Positions 1 to 6,048 of a DNA stretch of 7,862 nucleotides are shown piece after piece. Source of the stretch: an uncultured Verrucomicrobia subdivision 3 bacterium (GTDB lineage Bacteria; Verrucomicrobiota; Verrucomicrobiae; Limisphaerales; CAMLLE01); NCBI GenBank assembly GCA_946480555.1, contig CAMLLE010000118.1, forward strand, positions 1-7,862. Direction: 5' to 3'. How positions within the stretch are numbered: position 1 is the first letter of the stretch; each line of letters opens with the position of its first letter. A program made the translations under genes and the position numbers. The notes below the pieces were generated by a model, which saw nothing but the letters and a program-made list of their open reading frames with translations, ran no database searches and was not told where the DNA came from.

Positions 1-2
1 TG

Positions 3-1400
3 TGCCGCGTCCTGGGCCTGACGCAGTATCTCAACGAAGCGCATCTCGTGAAACAAGGGATGCGCTTCTGGTTTGCGAATGCGGAGGCGAAGGATCTCTC
101 GGAGTGCAGCGAGATCGGCGGCAAATACCTGGCGCGCGTCCCGGCGTTTCAGGTGGATCGATCGACTCTCGACCAGGAAATCTTGAATCGCGCGGCAGCC
201 CTTGGCGCGGAAGTCTGGCGGCCTGCGTCGGTTTCCAAAGTTCAGCTCAAGGCCGGCGCCGACCAGTTGGTCGAAGTGAAGTTCGGCGAAGAAGTCCGCA
301 CGATTTCCGCACGGTGGGTTGTTGATGCGTCGGGTTTCGCTGCTTTGATTGCGCGGCAACAAGGATGGTGGCGGGCGAATCAGGAACACCCAACGACCGC
401 GGTGTGGTCGCGCTGGACCGGCGTGAAGGATTGGGATGGGTTGGAACTGGCGCAGAAATTTCCCAAATGGGCGATGGCCTGCAACGGCATTCGCGCGACC
501 GCGACCAACCATTTGCTCGGCCCGGGCTGGTGGGCCTGGTGCATTCCACTGAAGGGCGGCGATGTCAGCGTTGGTGTGGTGTTCGATCAACGGCTCGTGA
601 AGTTTCCCGAAGGCGGTTCGCTGGGGCAGCGGTTGAAAGATTTTCTCAGCGAACATCCGGTCGGCGCCGAAATCCTGGCCAATGCCCAGTGGCGCGAAGG
701 CGATGTCCTTTGGCGGAAGAATCTGCCGTATTACAGCACGACTTTTGCAGGTGATGGATTTGCGCTGGTGGGCGATGCCGCGGCATTCATTGATCCGTTT
801 TACAGCCCCGGAATGGACTGGGTTTCGTTTACGTCATGGTCGTCTGCTCAGTTGATTCTGGCGCAGCTGAAGGGTGAACCCATGGAAGCGAAGATCGCGC
901 GGCACAATGAAACGTTTGCGAACAGCTATCGCAGCTGGTTCACCGCGGTTTACAAGGACAAGTACGAATACATGGGCGACTACGATCTCATGCGGATCGC
1001 CTTTCAGCTGGACCTTGGGCTTTACTACCTCGGCATTGCATCTCAGCCGTTCAAGCGTGGTTCACTGGCGTTGTGCGAACCGCCGTTTTCCACCAAGCCG
1101 TCGATTCCGTTCTATCACTTGATGCGGACCTACAATCGACGGTTCGCAGCAATCGCCCGCGCCCGCCGGAAGCGCTCGGCGTGGGGGCGGCACAATGCGC
1201 ATCGGCGATTCATGATTCCCGGGTTCACCTTCTCCGGTCGCAGCTCGTGGCCGGTGGTGCGGTCGCTGCTCGCGTGGGTGAAGCTGGAAGCAACCGAAGG
1301 CTGGCGAACGTGGTTTGCGTCGAACAGATCTGAAACGCCCCCGATCCCGGTTGCTGTGGCTTCCGAAGTCGGCGCCGGCGTGAAGACTGGTTCCGCCTGA
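3..1400 (+). CDS. Flavin-dependent halogenase-like FAD oxidoreductase, 5' partial
   Basis: The frame is open from base 3 with no stop, so the N-terminus with the FAD-binding GxGxxG motif lies before the window. The first ATG inside (60) and the GTG at 48 are internal codons. The visible part resembles the tryptophan-halogenase/FAD-dependent oxidoreductase superfamily. Key motifs are WVVDASG (about 315-335), WAWCIP at 531-548, which fits the halogenase signature WxWxIP, and GDAAAFIDPFYSPGMD (about 768-815), the typical second FAD/chloride-side segment. In true halogenases the flavin hydroperoxide makes HOCl, which is guided to the substrate by a lysine in the N-terminal part; that region cannot be checked here. 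The basic C-terminal part (RARRKR and beyond) is less conserved. It converges on the PEP-CTERM gene. The protein could instead be a hydroxylase-like relative acting on a carrier-bound or lipid substrate; no substrate is evident from the neighbours. Confidence 0.8.
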   Translation, partial: CRVLGLTQYLNEAHLVKQGMRFWFANAEAKDLSECSEIGGKYLARVPAFQVDRSTLDQEILNRAAALGAEVWRPASVSKVQLKAGADQLVEVKFGEEVRTISARWVVDASGFAALIARQQGWWRANQEHPTTAVWSRWTGVKDWDGLELAQKFPKWAMACNGIRATATNHLLGPGWWAWCIPLKGGDVSVGVVFDQRLVKFPEGGSLGQRLKDFLSEHPVGAEILANAQWREGDVLWRKNLPYYSTTFAGDGFALVGDAAAFIDPFYSPGMDWVSFTSWSSAQLILAQLKGEPMEAKIARHNETFANSYRSWFTAVYKDKYEYMGDYDLMRIAFQLDLGLYYLGIASQPFKRGSLALCEPPFSTKPSIPFYHLMRTYNRRFAAIARARRKRSAWGRHNAHRRFMIPGFTFSGRSSWPVVRSLLAWVKLEATEGWRTWFASNRSETPPIPVAVASEVGAGVKTGSA

Positions 1401-1431
1401 AAAAAAAACGCGCTCCGTGGAGCAGGGCGCG
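1401..1431 (-). terminator. Intrinsic terminator of the PEP-CTERM gene
   Basis: Read on the minus strand, a GC-rich hairpin (core GCTC-CACG-GAGC extended by CGC/GCG with a bulge) is followed directly by eight Ts (bases 1408-1401 on +). It starts about 23 bases after the stop of the minus-strand PEP-CTERM gene and abuts the stop codon of the halogenase-like gene. The T-run lies only on the minus side, so it mainly serves the minus gene. Confidence 0.75.
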
Positions 1432-1453
1432 TGTGAGCGGAAATCGAAAGCGA

Positions 1454-2194
1454 TCAATTGCGGCGGCGAGCGGCCAGGAACAGTGCGAAACCGCACGCAC
1501 TCATTGCGAAAGCGCTCGGTTCAGGCACGGGCGTGTAGGTGATCGACAACACAGGGCGCGAAGCTTCCGTCGCATTTTCCTTGGTGGCCAGACCGAAACC
1601 GCGAGGGCTCGCCAACGTGCCGGGGAAATCCAGGAGGAAGTTCACCAATCCCGGATTGCTCCCGTCCACACGGCCTTGCAGCCAGGAGACCAACGGTGCG
1701 CCGCTCACCGTGACGATGGTGGACGATCCGGAGATGACTTCGGAGATTCCGCTCACATTGTCGTCGAAGCTGGTGAGCCCGCTGGCAAGGGTTTTCTCGG
1801 TTCCCGCCGCCGTGTAGGTCAGTGAGAGTTCATCCCAGTTCTGCGCGGTGTTTCCCACGACATCGTCAATTCCATTCAACGCGAAGCGGCCGGTTACCAG
1901 GATGTCATTGCGCGGCGCATTCGCAACCTTTGTGAACTGGATGGACGCGTCGGTGATGGTGATCGGACCCAGCGAACTAAGGTCGAATCGCACGTATCCG
2001 AGGTAGCCGGGCTGACTCGCATTGGCGAACAAATACATGTAATCGACGCTTCCGTAATTCACGCCGGCGCTTCCATCGTGCCGGACGTAAGTATCCGCCG
2101 CTGGCGTGAGCGTGGCGGTGGCGGCTGAAGCCGACAACGCGCTTGCGACAAATGCCGCCGCGATTCCGAAATTGTGGATAGGTTGGTGTTGCAT
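1454..2194 (-). CDS. DNRLRE-type PEP-CTERM sorted surface protein
   Basis: This predicted secreted protein has about 246 residues from the ATG at 2194. That start places a hydrophobic signal segment (GIAAAFVASALSASA) at the N-terminus, ahead of the mature start near ATATLTPAADTYV. The frame can be extended to a GTG at 2251, but this would add 19 polar residues before the signal peptide. The body is beta-rich and resembles DNRLRE/CBM-like domains (TLTPAADTYVR, YVRFDLSSL, SRPVLSITYTP at the end). The C-terminus is a canonical PEP-CTERM tripartite signal: VPEP, a hydrophobic stretch (SAFAMSACGFALFLA) and RRRN. Such proteins are cut and anchored by an exosortase; none is in this window. It lies 76 bases after the membrane glycosyltransferase on the same strand, and an intrinsic terminator follows. 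No clear Shine-Dalgarno is seen at either start. Confidence 0.85.
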   Translation of the reverse strand: MQHQPIHNFGIAAAFVASALSASAATATLTPAADTYVRHDGSAGVNYGSVDYMYLFANASQPGYLGYVRFDLSSLGPITITDASIQFTKVANAPRNDILVTGRFALNGIDDVVGNTAQNWDELSLTYTAAGTEKTLASGLTSFDDNVSGISEVISGSSTIVTVSGAPLVSWLQGRVDGSNPGLVNFLLDFPGTLASPRGFGLATKENATEASRPVLSITYTPVPEPSAFAMSACGFALFLAARRRN

Positions 2195-2270
2195 AGGGTT
2201 CTGAATTGTTGCGCGGCAATTCTGGAGGAGACTCGCCGTGAGGGCACTCACCAGAACTGTGTAGGCCTGG

Positions 2271-3683
2271 CTACGGAACGGCCGTGCGTTCGAATTGCGA
2301 GCGTTCCCTCTCAGGTGTCAGTTCCCGAGCCCGTGCCCGATGATGCTTTGCGGCTTCGGGATTTCCCTTTCGCGCGTGGTACATGCCGAGATTGATATGC
2401 GCGACGAAGTTGGACGGATTCACCTGGAGTGCGCGGGTCATCACGGTTTCGGTGTTCCGCCAGTTCGGCAGTTGCGTACGAGCGGCGGCCGCGCAAGCGA
2501 TCACCAGCGCCATGCCGGCAATCACCGCGAAGCGGGTTCCGGCCCTTGGCGAAGTTTTTGCTAGAACGACGCCACCCCCCCAAACCACGATGACGGCCAG
2601 TCCAATGCTCGGCAAATAGCTGTATCGATCCGCCATGTAGAGGTCGCCCAAGGGCACAACGCCGCTGACCGGAATCAACATGATCACAAACCAAAGCCAG
2701 CCGGTCAGGACGAACGGTGCGGCTCTCCGAAGATGCCAGGCAGCGAGAGTGCCCAATACCAGAGCGGCTGCGCCTGCAGCGAGAACTGCGGGTGAGAACT
2801 CGGCAAGCCGCAAATATAGAATGCAGAGGTTGTCCGGCCAGAAACTTTTCGCAACGTATCCCCAATAGGCCGAAAGTGTGTTTCCGAGTCGCTCGGTCCA
2901 GCTGACGGATTTGATCGCGCCGCCGCTTTGCGCCAGAACCGTAAGCAACGCGAAGCCGAAAGCGATGGCTGCGAACGGGAGCTTTTCAGCAATGAGCGGT
3001 TTCGAATCTCGAAATCGAGCCGGGAGTCGGAGCCGGTTGAGCGGCCAGAAATCCAACAACAGCAGCACTGCGGGAACCGTCATGAGCATTGGCTTCGACA
3101 GCATTCCCAGCAGGAAGCAAATCAACGATGCCTGATAGGCGCGGGAATTGAGAAATCGCCAGCCAGCTTCCATTTGCGAACTCACGGCGTCACGTGCGTA
3201 TCGCCCGTAAGCCCAAACTGTCAGCACAAAGAACAAGCCGCTCAATACGTCCTTCCGTTCAGAAATCCAAGCCACCGATTCCAGTCGCAACGGATGCAAT
3301 GCGAACAGCGCCGCGACGAACGCGCTTCGCCAGGTTGCTTGCGTGAGACTGCGCAGCGCGAAAAACAGCAGCACACTGGTTGCGGAATGCAGCAGCACGC
3401 TGGTCAGGTGATGGCCGCCGGAACGCAAGCCGTAAAGTTCGGCGTCCAGCATATGCGAAAGCCAGGTGAGCGGATGGTAATTGGCGACGTGAAAATCCAC
3501 GAACGACCAGACCAATCCCCACCAGCTCAAGCCGCGGAGAACGTCCGGGTTGTTGAACACGTATTTGTCGTCGTCGTAATCGATGAACTCGAAATGGCGC
3601 GCCGGCCAATACAGCGCGATGACGGCGAGTGCCAATAACGCTGCGATCCAAACAGCGTTGCGGCGATCGCGGGAAGTCGTCAT
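2271..3683 (-). CDS. GT-C membrane glycosyltransferase with C-terminal TPR (TMTC-like)
   Basis: A 470-residue polytopic membrane protein. After a first membrane helix (about residues 11-26) comes a periplasmic loop with the acidic motif DYDDDKYVFNNPDV (35-48), the expected catalytic/metal region of GT-C enzymes that use polyprenyl-phosphate sugars. Next are NYHPLTWLSHMLD (68-80), HPLRLESVAWISERKDVLS (130-148), and several further helices. ADRYSYLPSIGL (351-362) is typical of this family. The C-terminus carries one to two TPR-like repeats (NWRNTETVMTRALQVNPSN, then HINLGMYHARKGNPEAAKHH), shorter than the long TPR tails of many relatives. The likely role is transfer of a sugar to secreted or surface protein; donor and acceptor are unknown. 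It lies directly upstream of a PEP-CTERM protein on the same strand. The start is the ATG at 3683, followed by a short basic stretch (TTSRDRRN); no strong ribosome site is visible. A run of seven G (coding strand, 2575-2581) leaves the frame intact. Confidence 0.85.
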   Translation of the reverse strand: MTTSRDRRNAVWIAALLALAVIALYWPARHFEFIDYDDDKYVFNNPDVLRGLSWWGLVWSFVDFHVANYHPLTWLSHMLDAELYGLRSGGHHLTSVLLHSATSVLLFFALRSLTQATWRSAFVAALFALHPLRLESVAWISERKDVLSGLFFVLTVWAYGRYARDAVSSQMEAGWRFLNSRAYQASLICFLLGMLSKPMLMTVPAVLLLLDFWPLNRLRLPARFRDSKPLIAEKLPFAAIAFGFALLTVLAQSGGAIKSVSWTERLGNTLSAYWGYVAKSFWPDNLCILYLRLAEFSPAVLAAGAAALVLGTLAAWHLRRAAPFVLTGWLWFVIMLIPVSGVVPLGDLYMADRYSYLPSIGLAVIVVWGGGVVLAKTSPRAGTRFAVIAGMALVIACAAAARTQLPNWRNTETVMTRALQVNPSNFVAHINLGMYHARKGNPEAAKHHRARARELTPERERSQFERTAVP

Positions 3684-3806
3684 GCAGGGAGTCTGTGGAA
3701 CTTGCCGACGTTTCCCAAGCGGGAAGTCAGACCTCCGATGCTTCCGCCTCGCAATGCCTTTGAGGCGTCGCTGAGTGTTGCATTCGCGATCCGATCGATT
3801 CCCGCA
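3684..3806. other. Intergenic spacer between the PFK remnant and glycosyltransferase genes
   Basis: The spacer is 123 bases, with both neighbours on minus. It holds a GC-rich hairpin, CGCCTC (3745-3750) with GAGGCG (3762-3767), and a smaller TTCCC/GGGAA pair near 3715-3725. Neither is followed by a T-run, so a terminator for the PFK gene is not supported. No convincing promoter for the glycosyltransferase gene is seen. Confidence 0.4.
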
Positions 3807-4580
3807 TTAACGGCGCGTCCTCATTTCATCGCCAAACGCGATGTCGAGTGTGCGCGCCGTCACGACGCCGTAATCGTCGGGTGTGACGAGCTTGAGCTTC
3901 GCGGTCGCCACACGCAGCGGCACGTAATCAATTCGTGGCGGGTTAACGGCAACCATCACGCCATCGTGTTCTTCAGCCAGTGCGCGAACCGCGGCCGCGC
4001 CGAAGATCACTCCGAGCGAACGGTCGAGCGAAGTCGGCTGGCCTCCGCGCAACACATGGCCGAGCACGACGGCGCGGGTTTCCTTGCCGGTCAACTCCCT
4101 CAGCTGGCTGGCAACGAGTTCCCCGATGCCGCCAAGCCGTTCAACCTGCCCGACGCTCGCAGTCTCCTTCAGTGTCACGCCGCCGCCCACCGGCTTCGCG
4201 CCTTCAGCGACGACGACGATGGCGTATTGGTGACTGCGGCCCGTTGTCCGGCGTTTGACGTGCGCGGCGACCTTGGCGATGTCGTAAGGAATTTCCGGAA
4301 TGAGAATCGCATCCGCGCGTCCCGCGATGCCGGCATGGAGCGCGAGCCAGCCCGCGTAACGGCCCATCACTTCCACGACCATGATCCGCCGGTGCGATTC
4401 TGCGGTGGAATGAAGCCGGTCGATGCACTCCGTCGCGAAGGACACCGCGCTGTCGAAACCGAAGGTCGTCATCGTGGATTCCAGATCGTTGTCGATCGTC
4501 TTGGGCACTTCGCTGCGACGCTCTACTACGTGTTCTGCGCGAAATTGAAATTCATCAAGTAAGCCATCCGAGACATGCAA
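3807..4580 (-). pseudogene. pfkA: 6-phosphofructokinase, N-terminally truncated
   Basis: Homology to phosphofructokinase runs from PKTIDNDL (near 4505) to the stop at 3807. Conserved parts are TIDND (catalytic base Asp), MGRYAGW (residues 72-78 of this frame; Met-Gly-Arg substrate loop), IPEIPYD, AEGAKP, and GHVLRGGQPTSLDR (174-187; His/Arg for fructose 6-phosphate). The family usually has about 110-130 residues before TIDND, including GGDxPG and the GGDGT phosphoryl-donor site; all of this is absent. The 24 residues ahead of PKTIDND are not family-like, and the longest start is a TTG at 4580. Without the donor-binding half the product should be inactive. A lysine just before TIDND, where E. 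coli-type enzymes have Gly, puts it with the PPi-dependent/group III clade. The break sits next to the palindromic repeat, so it may be a deletion, a rearrangement or an assembly join. Confidence 0.8.
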
Positions 4581-4623
4581 AATTTTACGTGCAGAAAAAC
4601 AAGCGGGCCACGATTCAGTGCTT

Positions 4624-4722
4624 CAATCCCAAAGGGATTGTGTCACTCAGCCCAGGGTTTCCGAGTCTGCGAGGCTACCCTGGGTCAAGGACGGAAAATG
4701 AATCCCAACCCTGAAAGGGTTG
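4624..4722 (+). repeat. Left half-unit of the composite repeat (A-B1-C)
   Basis: The order is a 17-base palindrome, a long stem with AGCCCAGGGTT on its left and GCTACCCTGGGT on its right, then a second 17-base palindrome preceded by GAATCCC. The right half (4744-4839) is the same order on the opposite strand. Confidence 0.8.
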
Positions 4723-4743
4723 CGTCAAAACGCGGCGGAGATG

Positions 4744-4839
4744 CAACCCCGTTGGGGTTGATGGATTCTTCGATCCGATTACCCAGGGTAGCTCGTTCCT
4801 CGCAACCCTGGGCTGAAAGATGGAATCCCGTCGGGATTC
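4744..4839 (-). repeat. Right half-unit of the composite repeat (inverted copy)
   Basis: On the minus strand this reads palindrome E, long stem B2 and palindrome D, in the same order and with nearly the same spacing as the left half. Long stretches match its reverse complement (AGCCCAGGGTT, CGAG, GCTACCCTGGGT, GAATCC, GGGTTGC), while loops and several arm bases differ. Confidence 0.8.
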
Positions 4840-4880
4840 GAACGCCAGCCGGCAACTGGAAATGTTCAAACCCAAATCGG

Positions 4881-5860
4881 ATCGTGCAAACTGGGAACGA
4901 AGCGGCTCGCGCCAGTGACATGGCGTCGCAGGAAGGCCGCCGGAACGTGATGATCTCGCTGGTCAGCAGCGTGGCGCGCGCCTACTTCGAACTTCTCGAA
5001 TTGGACGATCAACTCACCATTGCGAAGCGCACGCGCGATTCCTACGAGCGAACCTTCCGGCTCTTCGACGATCAGCGCGCCGCGGGCCTGGCGTCGAGCC
5101 TCGAAGTTTCCCGCGCCAAGCTCGCATTGAAAACCGTAACGGCGAACATCCCCGAACTCGAACGCCAGATCGCGCTCAAGGAAAACGAAATCAACGCTCT
5201 GCTCGGACGTAATCCCGGTCCCGTGCCGCGCACCTCAACGCTGCTTGCGCAGGAAATGCCGGTGGAAATTCCCACCGGTCTTCCCTCGACCTTGCTCGAA
5301 CGCCGTCCTGATGTCCGGATGGCGGAACAACAGGTTCGCGCGGCCAATGCGGGAATCGGTGTGGCGATCGGAGATTTCTTTCCACGCGTGGGCCTCACGA
5401 CGTTTTACGGCGGCGTGAGCGATGATCTCAACAGCCTCGCTTCGACGAGTGCGAACACGTGGTCGCTTGCCGCCAGCACTGCCGGACCGCTGTTCACTGG
5501 CGGACGATTGAAAGGCCGTTACCGCCAGGCGAAGGCAGCGTGCGAGGAAGCGAAGCTCCATTACCAGCAGACCGCGTTGAATGCCTTCCGCGAAGTTTCC
5601 GCGCGCTTATTTCGCATCGCCACTTCAACGAGGAGCAACAGGAACAATCCGAAGCCGTCGCCGCGGGGAAGGCTGCCGTGGAACTGGCAACGATGCGTTA
5701 CCGCGAAGGCAAAGCCAGCTACTACGAAGTCCTCGAAGCGCAACAGCACCTCTTCCCCGCGGAGACTGCACTCTCCCGAATCGAAGCCAGCCGCCGGCTT
5801 GCGATCGTTCAACTCTACAAAGCCCTTGGCGGCGGCTGGCACCAAAGCGGTTCTGAATAG
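4881..5860 (+). pseudogene. TolC/RND-type outer-membrane efflux protein, truncated and frameshifted
   Basis: Homology to the outer-membrane channel of RND efflux pumps begins around NEAARA (4896) and continues with SLVSSVARAYFELLELDDQL, LLERRPDVRMAEQQV, GDFFPRVGLTTFYGG and GPLFTGGRLKGRY. These are typical of the NodT/OprM branch. The signal peptide, lipobox and roughly the first 150 residues are missing, and the composite repeat takes their place. After NAFREVS (ending at 5600) the frame is lost. The expected continuation ALI, then EEQQEQSEAVAAGKAAVELA, RYREGKASYYEVLEAQQHLF and IVQLYKALGGGW, lies one frame away and stops at 5858-5860. The family sequence EVSDAL suggests that one base of a GAC codon was lost near 5601-5602. 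With two lesions the gene is probably dead, though the frameshift could be a sequencing error. No pump or adaptor gene is adjacent. Confidence 0.85.
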
Positions 5861-5912
5861 AGGCGTTCTTGAAACCATGAGGTCAGCAGCAGGCGGGCGA
5901 TTTCGACCTTCC

Positions 5913-5948
5913 GTAGTTGTCCCCAGCAATAGGGACATGAATCGAAAC
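5913..5948. repeat. Single 36-base CRISPR-repeat-like sequence
   Basis: This stretch has an internal GTCCC/GGGAC inverted pair and ends in ATGAATCGAAAC; on the minus strand it begins GTTTCGATTC and ends ACAACTAC. Length, internal dyad and the GAAAC end resemble CRISPR direct repeats. There is only one copy and no cas gene in the window, so it is not an array. Confidence 0.3.
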
Positions 5949-6001
5949 AAGAAGTTGATAACGTATCGGCGTCGGCGTTAAGTTCTCATTGCGCCGTGTG
6001 T

Positions 6002-6028
6002 AAAGCCGGACCCGTTGTCCGGCTTTTT
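6002..6028 (+). terminator. Strong intrinsic terminator
   Basis: A perfect 10-base stem, AAAGCCGGAC (6002-6011) with GTCCGGCTTT (6017-6026), has a 5-base CCGTT loop and a T-run to 6028. It is oriented for the + strand, downstream of the efflux-protein remnant. On minus it is followed by only three Ts, so it could act weakly for the radical SAM gene that ends 21 bases away. Confidence 0.85.
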
Positions 6029-6048
6029 GTTGTACTTGAGTGGCCCGT

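Larger units (their letters stand above)
4624..4839. repeat. Composite inverted repeat made of six short palindromes
   Basis: There are six hairpin units. A is 4624-4640 (CAATCCC-AAA-GGGATTG). B1 is 4649-4685 (AGCCCAGGG to CCCTGGGT). C is 4706-4722 (CAACCCT-GAA-AGGGTTG). D is 4744-4760 (CAACCCC-GTT-GGGGTTG). B2 is 4781-4814 (ACCCAGGG to CCCTGGGCT). E is 4823-4839 (GAATCCC-GTC-GGGATTC). A, C, D and E are each 17 bases with perfect 7-base arms and a 3-base centre. The whole is mirror symmetric: A pairs in kind with E, B1 with B2 (reverse complements of one another) and C with D. The centre is near 4732 and the spacings match on both sides. It carries no transposase. It resembles repeats I associate with verrucomicrobial and planctomycete intergenic regions, often mis-called as small proteins; copy number cannot be judged from one window. 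Confidence 0.85.
4581..4880. other. Non-coding junction between two 5'-truncated genes
   Basis: There is no real gene here. Reading frames on both strands cross the region, but their translations are low-complexity products of the palindromes. It begins AT-rich (4545-4615), becomes the composite inverted repeat (4624-4839), and grades into efflux-protein homology near 4880-4896. No promoter is supportable. Confidence 0.7.

Noticed and set aside
2195..2251. Alternative GTG start of the PEP-CTERM gene at 2251
   Set aside because: It adds a polar leader before the signal peptide; the ATG at 2194 gives a normal secretory N-terminus. Neither start has a clear ribosome site.
2575..2581. Seven-base C/G homopolymer inside the glycosyltransferase gene as a phase-variation site
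   Set aside because: The reading frame is intact and the tract is short and in keeping with a Gly-rich stretch.
2928..3638. A 236-residue plus-strand frame opposite the glycosyltransferase
   Set aside because: It lies wholly inside the well-supported membrane protein on the other strand and has a composition typical of an antisense shadow.
3702..4562. A 286-residue plus-strand frame opposite the phosphofructokinase
   Set aside because: It is antisense to clear PFK motifs. Only its last few codons (4520-4562) might be real, and this is reported separately.
4575..4880. The frame running in from 4575 as a true N-terminus of the efflux protein
   Set aside because: Its translation comes from the palindromic repeat, has no signal peptide or lipobox, and matches nothing in the family; homology starts only near 4896.
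4675..4921. Small minus-strand reading frames of about 66 and 78 residues
   Set aside because: They are read through the inverted repeat and are shadows of its structure; no start signals or protein-like conservation.
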